Assembly: GCF_031755915.1 (NCBI RefSeq) | Contig: NC_083387.1 | Span: forward strand, 22,694,501-22,758,500 | From: Ziziphus jujuba | Lineage: Eukaryota; Streptophyta; Magnoliopsida; Rosales; Rhamnaceae | Length of the DNA stretch: 64,000 nucleotides | Direction: 5' to 3' | Shown: positions 37,666-53,200 of the stretch, piece after piece | Layout: each line of letters opens with the position of its first letter | Position numbering within the stretch: the first letter of the stretch is position 1 | Made by a program: the position numbers and the translations under genes | The notes under the pieces: generated by a model | Seen by the model: only the letters and a program-made list of their open reading frames with translations | The model's database searches: none | What the model was told of the DNA's origin: nothing

Positions 37666-37816
37666 TACCATAAACATTTATAGTGTCCTTCGGTGGCTCC
37701 ATATCAAATTTCTTCCCTGTGGGATCAGCACAGACGACGGCATGAATTTTCTTGTACAGTTCTTCAAGGTTATCTGCCTTAATTCCTTTTTCTATGTACT
37801 CACTAAAGGATTTCAC
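37666..37816 (-). pseudogene. RPL5: Ribosomal protein L5 (RPL5) fragment
   Basis: A single minus-strand frame reads KSFSEYIEKGIKADNLEELY, then KKIHAVVCADPTGKKFDMEP, then PKDTI. This resembles the C-terminal part of plant 60S ribosomal protein L5 (EELYKKVHAAIRADP ... PPKEHKRYNLKKLT). The similarity ends where HKRYNLKKLT would follow. The T-tract and AAG just upstream look like an intron end, so this may be one exon of a broken copy and not a retrocopy. The rest of the gene is not found nearby. Confidence 0.6.
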
Positions 37817-38180
37817 TTAAAAAAAAAAAAAAAAAAAAAAAACCCATTAAGATCTTCAAAACACAAATCAACCCAACAAAAAAATTCAAATAAACCTAAC
37901 CCTTAACTAAAACCCAAAAATTATTAATAAAACAGAAAAATTTCAACAAGATAAACTTACCAATGATTGAGAGGGAGAGACGGAGAGACGAGATCGCACC
38001 CCAAGAGGAAGAAGAGACTTTAGTGTTGTTTTGTCTTCCGCTTTTCCATTTAACTTTTCTAGAAAGGGTATTTTAAGAATATTAGAAAATAAAAGGTTAA
38101 AATAAAAAAGATCACAGGTCCGTGGGTAGATATCCAAAAGGGGCTTAAATTCCCCTTAATTTAAATATGAATCAACATCA

Positions 38181-38297
38181 TTTTTTTTATTTTTTTATTT
38201 TTTGTTTTGGTGCTAACCCCTAAGCTCCCCACCCATGGTGCCTCGAACTTGCGCGCCACTAGCGGTTTGCTGACCACCACCAGGCCAACCCACTGCA
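38181..38297 (-). mobile_element. tRNA-derived SINE-like element
   Basis: Read on the minus strand it has an A-box-like TGGCCTGGTGG and, about 33 bases on, a B-box-like AGTTCGAGGC, the spacing of an RNA polymerase III promoter. It ends in an A-rich tail (the T-rich tract at 38181-38213 on the plus strand). Target duplications were not clear. Confidence 0.5.
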
Positions 38298-38439
38298 CAA
38301 AAACAATACTGGTTGGCTTGTGGATGAACGGGGGACGTGTCACGTGACTAACTTGTCAATCCTCACACAAAACACAAGCAGATAATAATAATAATAATAA
38401 TATAAAAAAGAAAAACAAACAACCACAGCCTCTCATCCT

Positions 38440-38725
38440 CTCTCTCTCTTCTCTGTAAAAACAAGAGAAGAGAAAGAAGAAGATTATAGGGATCTGAGCA
38501 GAAATCTCTTTTACAGAGAACCAACTCTCTCTCTCTCTCTCTCTCTCTGTGCAAACTTGTTTTTACACAGGCTTTTATCGGAGGCTTTCTTCACCTAAAT
38601 GGTTTTCGCCGACATCTCTTTCCCCCTCGTCGGTCTCTACCAACGCCGAAATCCGATCAATTGAAGAAGAAGACCCCCCCGCTCAATCCCATCACCTTCG
38701 TCCTCTGAATTCGACTAATCGAGGT
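38440..38725 (+). other. Possible 5' leader exon of the expansin gene
   Basis: A CT-rich block with a (TC)n run at 38529-38548 is followed by GC-richer sequence, ending in a possible donor (CGAG then GTCTCTC). A good acceptor, TTTTGTTGCAG, ends at 39235, 13 bases before the expansin ATG. This would give a leader intron of about 0.5 kb. It is inferred from base composition and splice-like sites only. Confidence 0.3.
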
Positions 38726-39248
38726 CTCTCTATATATTTTTTTTTCCTATAATTTTTTTTTTTTTTTTTTTAGAACGATAGCTCTAAAAACATTGAATTT
38801 GAAATATAAAAATGTTAATCTTTCTATCGACTTCAATCTCTAAACTAGTGCATTGTTGGATCTTGAGACAGATAAAATAACATATTGACTGTATTGCTAT
38901 TGCATCGTTCTTTGATTTGTTGTTTTGTTATAAATATATATATATATATATATATAATGGGACCTGCTATTGGATCTTCTTTCGCAAACATTATGATTAG
39001 TTGACATAATATGAGCTCAAAGGAAAAGCGACTTGTACTTATTCTACTGTCAAATTTTGAAATTGATGATTTTTCATTATTTTGTTTTCACATATAATGT
39101 TCAACTAAGCAGTGATAGATTTAAAAGCTGATTCGAGCGAGCGACTTCTCGAGCTAATAATTTCTTCTTTTAAATTCTATGTTATATGCCTTTTTACTCT
39201 CTTCAACTTTTTTATGTCTCAAATTTTGTTGCAGGAAAAAAAAAAAAA

Positions 39249-41202
39249 ATGGGCTTGCTGGGGATTTTTCTTATAGTCTTTTTCTCAATGGTGTTGTGTG
39301 TCGTCGGAGGTTGGAGCAGTGGTCATGCCTCTTTCTATGGTAAACGTGATGCTTCTGGAACAATGGGTATGCTACAAATTCTGGTACTCAAAAATCTAAA
39401 ATCAATTTTGTTTTGTTTTCAAAAGGCAAACAAAAAAATTCTTTTCAACTTCATTTTTTGTTACCTTTGTTTGATTTGGGATTTATATCTAGGCGGGGCT
39501 TGTGGTTATGGAGACCTACATAGTGAAGGTCATGGAAGTAACACAGCAGCACTGAGCACTGCATTGTTCGACAAGGGGTCGAGCTGTGGGGCATGTTTCG
39601 AGATCAGGTGCGACGATGATCCTCAGCGGTGCTTGCCTGGTACCATTGTCGTCACCGCCACTGATTTCTGCCCACCAGTTGGTTGGTGTGGTCCTCTCAA
39701 CCACCATTTCCGTCTCTCTCAGCCTGTCTTCCAACACATTGCTAAGCCCGAAGCCAGGAATATTAGCGTCTCTTATCGAAGGTAATTAATTAATTAATTA
39801 ATTAAATAACTTGCGGAGATCCACACCCCCCCTCCCGATAATTTTAATGATCTTTCATCCTTGGTAAAAAAAAAAAAATAGGCATGATTCTTGTTTTTTT
39901 TCTGCGCAAAAGAGATTGGCTTTTTGTTAGGACCCTGTTTTGGCATGGGACGTGCATGCCTACGTGGGCAGTGGGTGGCTTTGCCTATTTTCTTGTTGTT
40001 TGGGTATTCTGCTATAGTAGGTGAATTAGTGGCTGGTATGTAGGGAATTAGTGGCTGGTATGTAGGAGTTAGTGGCTTATATGTAGGAACCGTAGGTAGC
40101 CTAGCTTTTTAAATATTGTTAGATCTATTTTTATTAGGATGATGAATGAAGTATAATTCCTCCAATTGCTGCTTGTGATCTTCTTTCTCTCTTCTCTCGC
40201 GGTCTCCTCTCTTCTTCTCTTTCTCTTTGTCTCTTCCTCTGTTTCCTTGCTGCAAAACAGGACTCTTTCTTCCCTGTTACAACCTTTATTCTCTTGATAC
40301 AAAATAGGAACATATTGGCTAGGGCCTCGCTAACTTCATTCCGAAACTCGGCATTGGTTTTGCCCCGAGTGTCCATTGGAACTAGGTTTGAAAACCAATG
40401 ATGAGAGTGTTGTGTATATGTGAGGTAAGCCCCTGTTTTGGGCAGTAAAAGCAGGGCCAATCGGAGTGGAAAGGAAGAGAGTAGAGAGAGAAGAGGTGGA
40501 ACCTGGCTCTGATACCAAATGTTGGGTTTAAGAATTTTGAGACAGTAGAAAGAAGGGAATAGAATAGAGGAAAGTTTATAAAATATCATCTGATGCCTTA
40601 TTCCCTTTCCTACGGTATAATATATACCCTCTACAAAACAAGAAGCGAAGAATGACTTACGGAAAAATAGGCCCCCTTACCAGCAGTAAGGTAATGGTCA
40701 CAACAACTAAAACAAATAATAACAAATTAACTACTAATTTTATTGGTCCTAATCCTAAGGATAACTGCACCAGCACTAACCTACTCCTAATAGCAACACA
40801 ACCCCACGTCCCCACTTGCTGCCTTGAGGACTTGCATGGCCATGCGTCCATAACACTTTTGTATGAAGTTTATGATGTGGGTATTTTTGTAGGGCTATAT
40901 GCAGAGTAAGTGGAGGCATAAGATTCACAATCATTGGGCATTCATCCTTCTTTCTGGTGCTCATAACCAATGTTGGAGGTGCTGGAGACGTTCAGGCCGT
41001 GGCCGTCAAAGGTTCGAGAACTGCGTGGCAACAAATGTCAAGGAACTGGGGGCAAAAGTGGCAGAGCGATTCCTCCCTCATTGGACAAAGCCTCTCATTT
41101 CATGTCACAGCCAGCGATGGACGCAAAGTGATTTCAAATGATGTTGCTCCTGCTGACTGGTCATTTGGAAAGACATACACTGGAAGACAGTTTCGCTATT
41201 AA
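39249..41202 (+). CDS. EXPA: Alpha-expansin-like protein (238 aa, 3 exons)
   Basis: Expansins are secreted proteins that loosen cell walls without hydrolysis. The exons 39249-39366, 39493-39781 and 40893-41202 sum to 717 bp. A signal peptide ([21 protein letters not shown]) precedes [10 protein letters not shown]. The GH45-like domain has [18 protein letters not shown] and TATDFCPP. The C-terminal carbohydrate-binding domain has [20 protein letters not shown] and [10 protein letters not shown]. Two oddities: the family HFD motif reads HFR (NHHFRLSQP), and the loop between FCPP and GWC is about ten residues shorter than usual. I chose the acceptor at 40891-40892 because it keeps the conserved cysteine ([11 protein letters not shown]); an AG 12 bases later would also stay in frame but lose it. 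Intron 2 carries an LTR element. The frame is intact, but function as a normal expansin is uncertain. Confidence 0.88.
39925..40855 (-). mobile_element. Rearranged LTR-retrotransposon derivative in expansin intron 2 (931 bp)
   Basis: Flanked by the 5-bp duplication CTTTT at 39920-39924 and 40856-40860, with termini TGTTA...TAACA. The right part, read on the minus strand, is an LTR (40855-40520, TGTTATGGACG ... CCCAACA), then the primer site TTGGTATCAGAGCC (about 40517-40504), a leader and a Gag start [20 protein letters not shown] (from about 40377), which resembles Ty3/gypsy Gag. Gag breaks off near 40310. The left part (39925 to about 40280) looks like a different, related LTR, probably in plus orientation (TGTTAGGACCC ... 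CTGTTACA). The element lacks pol and cannot move by itself. Confidence 0.7.
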
Positions 41203-41243
41203 TTAATCCGTCTCTCCCCCTTTTTCAGGCCCCTTTTTGTACT

Positions 41244-41295
<52 letters not shown>

Positions 41296-41792
41296 CTCTC
41301 TCTCTCTCTCTAGGAAATAGGCATATATTGTTGTTAAAAACCGATGATTTACGATAGGAGCCGTCCGATCCGTATTTATCGTATGTTTGAATCGATTTTT
41401 GTTTAAGTCGATTTGTAGGTTGCACGTAATTGAATAGCACGATTTGAATCGTGGATGATGATCTACTGGAGAAATCGAAATGATGGAGATGAAGACGATA
41501 ATAATCTACTGCAAAGGTCATATAGGATTTCATTGGTCAAAGAAAAAAATAACATTTATTGTTATTGTACATTTCTGAAGACGAGAAATTTATTATTATT
41601 TTATTTGTTTCTTTTTAAGGATTTCTTTTAAGACCCACAAGCGAGTAAAGATCCATTATTTTAAATAAATAATAAAATAATGTGTGATACATGCTTTGAA
41701 GATCCACGTGCAAGTGTAATAAAATCCTTTTTATTATTTTAAATAAATTAAAAAAATAAGATGCCATATATAAATAATGCTAAAAATGAGTA
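41203..41792. other. Expansin 3' flank with TA/TC microsatellite
   Basis: A (TA)n tract at about 41247-41292 runs into (TC)n to 41312. The rest is AT-rich without a gene. Confidence 0.7.
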
Positions 41793-42119
41793 CCTGGTAA
41801 AGTGAGGCTTCATTATTTTATTAACTTATAAATAATGCTAAAAATACTAAGAAGTCTACCAAAGATATTTACTTAGCGACAAGTGTCATTATTTTGTCAA
41901 ATTAAAAAAATTGACAATGTCAAATAAAAAAATAAAAAAAACTTTGTCAAGCAGATGTAACATAAAAATAAATAAATAAAAGTCAAAGTGAGTGCACAGA
42001 GCAAACATCGGCTTATCAAGAAGAAATCCATTAAAAATAATCTTTATAAGAAAATAATTTTAAAAAGAAAAATAATTGATATATTATTAATTAATTAGAA
42101 TTTAGAAAAAAAAAATTTT

Positions 42120-42720
42120 TTTTTTGGGTCAAAGTAAATAATTGTATTAAAACAAAGCCAAACAAAACACAGTGAAGCAAAATTAATGTTTAGAACAGTT
42201 GTAAACTCTGATGGTAAAGCAATGTCCCAGTCATAAAAGATAAGTTTGCTTCTTACTGCTTTTTGCCACCCAGGTGAAGATATTTCATTAATAAGCTCCT
42301 TCGAATTACCTTTTAAAAATAATGTTACCCAATATTTACTTACCATCCAAATGTACATGTATGGAATAAAGCTAAACGCTCAACTTTAAAACTTGAATCA
42401 ATCACACGGAGTTGCCAAAAGCTAAACGCTCAAGACTTTGAATCACATGGGCTCACCTAATACATACACTAGATTTCTTGTCCCATTGAGTCCCTTCCCA
42501 CCATACAGGCTAGTTTCTTTTGCTCCACTAACATTAAAGCCATCCACAATAACTTTTAATCTTCCGCTTCAATTTCTAGCTTTGATTTCCATTCTACAGA
42601 TTCATAAGTTAAATCTTCCGCTTCAATTTCTAGCTTTGATTTCCATTCTACAGTACTTCATTTGTCTGATTATTTAAAAATTCTGCCCATTGTTTATGGG
42701 TAGAGATCAGTTTTTGGATT
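42120..42720 (-). pseudogene. Decayed RNase H-like fragment, copy B
   Basis: Counterpart of 6930-7500. The stretch with RSKLIFYDWDIALPSEFTTV is kept, but the NKAAD motif has been lost in a deletion. A 54-bp tandem duplication at 42558-42653 (unit starting AATCTTCCGCTTCAATTTC) occurs only in this copy. Confidence 0.4.
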
Positions 42721-42729
42721 CAATATCTA

Positions 42730-44604
42730 TTAAATAAATATTTATGTCAAATAAACTGTAATTCTTTCTAGTCTCTATATCATAAAAATAGCAATCCACA
42801 AAATTATTAAAGATGTTCTTAGCAATACTTCTTGAATTACTTTTAGTTAAATTCACCAATCTCTTTTAAGGTTTTTTTTTTTTTTTTTTTTGGGGAAATA
42901 ATAACAGTTTAGGATTTTCAAATTTTTTTCTTTTTACAATTTAGACCTCCAACTTTTAAAAGTTGTGAAATAGATCCTAGTTTACAATTTTTTTGCAATT
43001 TAAACCATGTTTAACTTTTGATTAATGGATTCAATGTATTTTAGTATCCCCTAATAATTAAAAGTTAGTATTTTTTAATTTGAGATTTGATGTAATTTAA
43101 TATTGATCACATGACTTATACTTTTTAGTTTGAAATTTGATGCAATTTAATATTATTCACCTGACTTGTACATGATACAATTAGTTAAAAATAAAACAAA
43201 ATCTATATAGCAATAAATTATAAATTAAGGACTTAAATTGCAAAATTGAAAAATCAACCACATACAACACAAAGGTAATAAATCTTTTTCTCTCTCTTTT
43301 TTTTTTTTTTTTAGGTAATACCTTTTCACATCACTTTGAAACAAATAACATAATGGTTAGCAGAAAATAGAGAAGAATCCAAGTATAACTACACAGTTTC
43401 TTTCATAACTAAAAGATAATTAGTAAAGCTGAGAAATTTATTATCAAAGACCCAATGCCATAGATATTGTAAACTCTAGTTACTTGTCAAAAGTAGTTAC
43501 TTCTCTTTTAATCTATCAATTTAATATAAGTTAGAGGTTTCTTTTTCTCTCTTCATTCCCTTTTCTTTTTTTTTTTTTTTTTGTTTAATTCATTTAAGTA
43601 CTATCAAACAGAGGAAGTTGCATTTTTCACTCTCAAATTTAAACGGTTTCAATTTAAGTTTTCCAAATTTTAATTTGTTATATTTTAATTGAATTAGATT
43701 TTTAGAAAACAATGTTTTAATGGTCTTAGTAATTAAAATGCAATTTTTTTTTTTTTTTGGTCAAATGAAGTTGGCTTAATAAGTCACTTACATATACAAC
43801 TAGAAGGTCATAAATTCAAAACCAAGGTTCTAAAATATTGCCACAAATTAAAACTAAGACCTAAATTGCAAAAAAAAATTGCATTTTAATATGCTGAAAC
43901 CACTAATCATTGTTAGCCAAGAAACCGATTAGACCAAAATGCAACAAAATTAAAACTTTAGAACCTAATTAAGTTGGTATGTTTTAAATTTAAAGGTTGA
44001 GAATATGGTTTTTCTAAATTAAACGTATAAAAGTGTTATTAATCTTTTTTTCTTTAATTTTTTTTTTCTTCATTGAGTGCTCAAAAGTGAAAAATTATTT
44101 ACGGTTGAATTTCAAAGGCAAGCATTTCTCTCTCTCTCTCTCCCTCCTTTTTTGCTTCTTCTTCATTTTTTTTTCCCCCCTCAATCTACCAGGGACAAAA
44201 TCCTCCGTCCCCACAAGGTTAAAAGGAAAAGAAAAAGAAGAAAACAAGATTTTAGAGTTTTTTTTTTTAGGCGACGCAAAAGAAAACAATCAGCACATTC
44301 AACTGAAATAACTAGGATTGATGTGATTAATTAATAGGTTTAATCAATATAATTTTATTTTTTTGGAGATTTGTTTATTCTATTTTTTTACCACCTCCAA
44401 TTGCTAGCCCCTGTAAAATTGGACCATTTTAATCTAACAGGTGCATGTCCTTGCCATCATGTTGCTCCCTCAATTGCGGTTATCGGTTAACACTATCGTT
44501 TTCTCGAATTTGAGTCCTATTATTTTTGGAATAACATTCAAATAATAGAAATGGTACAGAACCGTCTAATAGTTTAGTCCTTCAATTAAACTCATTGACT
44601 ATGT

Positions 44605-44637
<33 letters not shown>

Positions 44638-44860
44638 GCAGCATGACAAATACACATCCAGCAACAAAACATCACAAGCTAATTGAAATATTTTATTTTT
44701 AACACTCTGGTTCAGGGCATTTTTTTTATTTTCAAAGCAAACAAATGCTCAAATTACTAGTTATTTTCAGTAAACCTCAAAAGAAAGTAACAAAAAAAAG
44801 ATGATGGAAGGATTATTGGTGACAGTAATATTATAATAACCATGAAGAGATTATATACAT
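42730..44860. other. Intergenic sequence downstream of E2 copy B
   Basis: No gene. Matches about 7510-9590 of copy A. Contains T tracts, a TC run near 44127 and a TA repeat near 44615. Confidence 0.6.
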
Positions 44861-45595
<735 letters not shown>

Positions 45596-46960
45596 TCAAC
45601 AACTTTTCACTTGCTCAAATGCAAACAGAAAAAGGGAAATATGGGCTGGCAAAATGAAAGAAAACCAATCTACGACACACCCCTGCAAAAATCTGAGACA
45701 GTGGTGCTATTTAAAAGAGGGGAAAAGAAGGTGTCGAGGATAAGAAATGGCTATTGAAGTAGAGGACCCTGAACTTCTTTGTACTGATGAAAGTGGGAAC
45801 AGAATAAATTCTACAAGTAAACATACTATATAAATAAATAAATAATAAAATAAAAAAAAGATTGAAAATGAAGAATCAAAGAAATTTATAGATAATAAAA
45901 CTCGAATATATTTGCGGTACTGAATTCTTTACCTAAGCAAATAAAATAGTCAATTGGGAGTTTTTATCATAATTTCAAGGTTGGAAACTATCTTTTGCAC
46001 CATATGACCATTTATTTTCATCATGTAAATTTCATAGAGCAAAGAAAAAGATACTATTACAAATGCATAAGTGGTCATTTTGACAAAGAGACACTACAAG
46101 TCACTTTCATTTGGTGGCTGAAATTGAACCGAAAGTTCCCTCGAATACACAATTTTTTCATTTAAGTTCTAGAGACACTACTCCACCTAGGGCAAGTCAG
46201 TGGGTTATACCCATTTCCCCAAAAAAATAAAAAATAAAAAAAGAAAGATAATAAATTAAAGATATTCGAGCTTACCTCTAATGGTTGGCCCATCGAGAAT
46301 CTGGGTCAATTCTGGAAAACTGACTCATTTAAAAATAACAAAAGGATTTATAAATTCTTCCACCAATAAAGTTATAAACCGAATATTCCTTCTACCATTT
46401 ACATGGTTTTTAGCCCCATTTTATTCTTTTTGTGAGTTCTATGGAATTACCATATCGGTTCTTCATTCCTTTTAAAAGGTCTGTTTTGACCACGAATATT
46501 CATCTGTTTTTTACTCGGTTAAAGCTTTTGAATTTACAACTCATAAAAATGCAAAATATTATTCGACCGACTCCAAAGAAATGGACGAAATAGATTACAA
46601 ATCTTTAGCTTTTGTTCAAATTACTAAAATCAGCTTCTAGAAAATGGTTACATAGAAACAATTTAAAAATTAGAGAGACATTTTCAAAGGGCTTCTTAAA
46701 AGCTGAATTTGTACTAACTCAGGTTGAGTATAGGTTGACCTACAGGAGTAAACAGTCTAGTACTTTCAGAGTGGATATATTAGGAAAATCCTAAACCCCA
46801 AAGAAATGCTATCAAATCCAATGTGGTGAATCCTTAATATACAATACAAATCATAAAACAGCCTGGAAAGAAGAAGCAGTTGATGCTGAAGGAGAGCCCC
46901 CTAGAATTGTCAGTCCAAAACTATGAAACCAAACTGCTGCATCCACGAGTCTATTCAGAA
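45596..46960. other. E2 copy B promoter side and ROP 3' flank
   Basis: No separate gene. Counterpart of 10283-11680. The conserved block near 46550-46860 probably includes the ROP 3' untranslated region. Confidence 0.5.
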
Positions 46961-50200
<3,240 letters not shown>

Positions 50201-53200
50201 CTCACCCCTCCAATCCCATGACCTTTTTTATTTATTTTTTTTTCAATTTGAAATAATTTTTTCCTAATTAAAAATCATTTTTTATTCAATTATTTTTATA
50301 TAATATAATTGGTTTTTCATTTATTGCTCATTTGTCTTATTACTTTTTCGCTTTATCTTTGTTGGATTAACCTATAGTCAAAAGTAACAGATTATTGCCA
50401 AAACAAAAAACAAAAATGGTCAAAATAACAGAAAAAAAAAAAAAAGTTGAGTCAATTGGGTTAATTTCTTTCGAGTAATTAACAAAATGTTGTTGTAGTC
50501 ATATTTTATTAATTTATTGAAGGCATCATAAGAATAAAGAAATATTGAGAAAAAGAGAATTGATATAAAACAGAGAAAATTTAAAGATGATATAAGTTCA
50601 TATAATGTAAAAGAAAAATAAGTTATAACTATTGTAGATTAGTTGTTTTAGCACCCAAAAGCACAAAAAAAAAAAAAAAAAACTATTGTAGATTAGTTCT
50701 TTTGTAATGATTGACTGACAGAATGAATGTAACAAAAAATAAAATTCAGAATGAACATGTAAACTGAAATTCTATAATATATATACATATATATAGGAAA
50801 AGTACATAAAATATTTATTTAACATACAAAGAATAATAATTAGGAGAATGAAAAATAGAAGAAAAAAATATTTAATGAAAAATAGAAGAAAAAAAATATT
50901 TACCTACCTCTTTTTTGTTTTTTTTTTTTTGGGTTATATTATTGATCTACCTCTTCTCCACTTGCAAAGAGAGAATGTCTATATAATTTGATATAGAATA
51001 TAATAATAATGAGAATGAAAAAGAAAAGAGATGTTGCCCTACCTCTTCTCAACTTGCAAATGTATAATAAAAATAGAGAATTTAAATGAGGTTGTTATTT
51101 TGTGTTGTAAAGTTCCAATATATCAACAAGTGGGTTCTTTTATTTTAATAAAATTTTCTAAAGTTGAATTCTTTAATTTACCTTAGAAATTAAACATCAA
51201 ATATTTTATAAATATTACTCTGAAGCTCATAAACTGGCCCTGATATGAAAATCTAGCCAACACATAACCTATTTACAAATTAACCCTAACATATTTCACA
51301 GTGCTAGTCTTCCATTTTTCGTTGACCACAATGAGGATGATATTAGTTCAGGTTTCTAGTTTTTCTTTTTTTTTCCTTTCTCCTTTTTTTTTTTTTTTTT
51401 AATAAATGGTGAAGGAAGTTTCTAGTTTATTCGGCTCCACTAATTTCAAAATCTCACTTAAAATTTGTCCAAAAGTCAGAATAATTATGTTTCCGTTGGA
51501 GCCTGAAATATTATATTGCAAAATGATATACAATACAGACTGATATTACGAATTATTACTTCTTCTTCTTTTTTTCTGTTTAAAAAACGAATTATGTAAC
51601 TTCCTTTTTTTTCGATAAATAACGAATTATGTAACTTCAAACATGCAGTAGTTGACCTAAAACATAATTAACAAATAAATTCTTCACTAATACGCATAGG
51701 CCCACTTGTTGTTATAGCCTTAAAAGTCAGCAAACAAAAACTGAAAAACAGTATTTATGAGTGAGATATACTCAATTCAGAAGTAGAAAAACTAACTTTC
51801 TTAGTCAGTAGCACGTCATAAGATAATTGAATCCAAAACGTGATACTTTAACAAAAATTGTAACAATCTATCACAAATAACAAATACAAGCGAATAATGA
51901 AAGCCAAAACAAATAGTGAATAATACATAAATTCTTAGATTATTATCACTGAGAACGATCCTTCAACTTCAAGAATACTTGTAAAATGGGTTTAATGGGA
52001 TTACCTTCTTTTGTCCATTCCATCTCATTTTAAAAGCATTGGCAAAAAGACTAAGTACATTAAGTGTGAAAAAAGTAATGACTTTTTTAAATAAAGTAAT
52101 ATTATATATGTAACGGGTCAATAGAAAATTCCAATTAGTCATACATATAGTTTTGATCTCTTCTAAATTATAATATTAAATATAATGAGGTAATAACTAA
52201 TAAGATTGTAATTCTTCCAATTAGATTTTTAATTTTGAATTATTTATCAAGTCTCACCCATATTTTGTATTGCGTCTTCATTACTTCTTATTATAATTTA
52301 GAAAATCATTTGTAGTATACGTATATATAACCAGGTTGACATAATACACCTTTCAACTAAGGACTATTATCACAACTTGTAGATTTGTTTGATTGTATTG
52401 AACCTTTATTTTAAAAAGTAAATTTAAAGTTGATATTCTAATTAATTTTTTAGTTTAAAATTACCAAAACAGTCGTATGAAAAATCGATCATATATATAT
52501 ATATATATAAAGGTAAATTAGCTAAAAAATACCTTAAAGATGGGTTGAGTAAAATATCTGAGAAGTCTAATATTAATAATGCCATTCCTAGAAGAAAAAT
52601 TGGAAAGGGCTTGGCTTAAAGAGGAAGGAAATTTTGCAAAATCTAAGGGTGGGGAAGGATAGAGATCCTTGGGTTTGAAGGATATGTTGTACATAAATGA
52701 TGGAAATGAATGACCTAGGAGATTGGTTAGCATGGCCCTTTAGGTATTTTCTTAGACCTATCCCTTTCACTCACTCTCTAACCACCTTTATCTTTTGGTG
52801 AATCAAATGGTGGTTGAGTTGTTCAATATTAATTCCACCCACCACATCATACTCGTATTCAATAACTAGACACATTTATAGGTTGGACACGTACTCACTC
52901 TTTAAATCTTTTTGTGAAGAAAACTTAAAGAGGACCAGATGGCATTTCATCATAACTTAAAAATAATTTATGCCCCTTCAAAAAAAATAATAAATTCTAT
53001 CAATTATGAAATTGATGACACAAGAAATATCACTAGAATTAGAATGTTTAGAACAGTAAAACATTATCTTAAACCAATTTAGTTGTAGTAGACTATTCTG
53101 GAAGATATGAGGGATCCAAAATTTGAGTATACCAATTAATGTGGTAAAATAATTGAATATTATTCATAGGCTGAAAAATTAAAATAAATTAAATATGGAT

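Noticed and set aside
40893..40910. Alternative expansin exon 3 start after GCAG at 40904
   Set aside because: It keeps the frame but removes Ile-Cys-Arg, including a conserved cysteine. The acceptor TTTTTGTAG at 40892 is better and keeps it.
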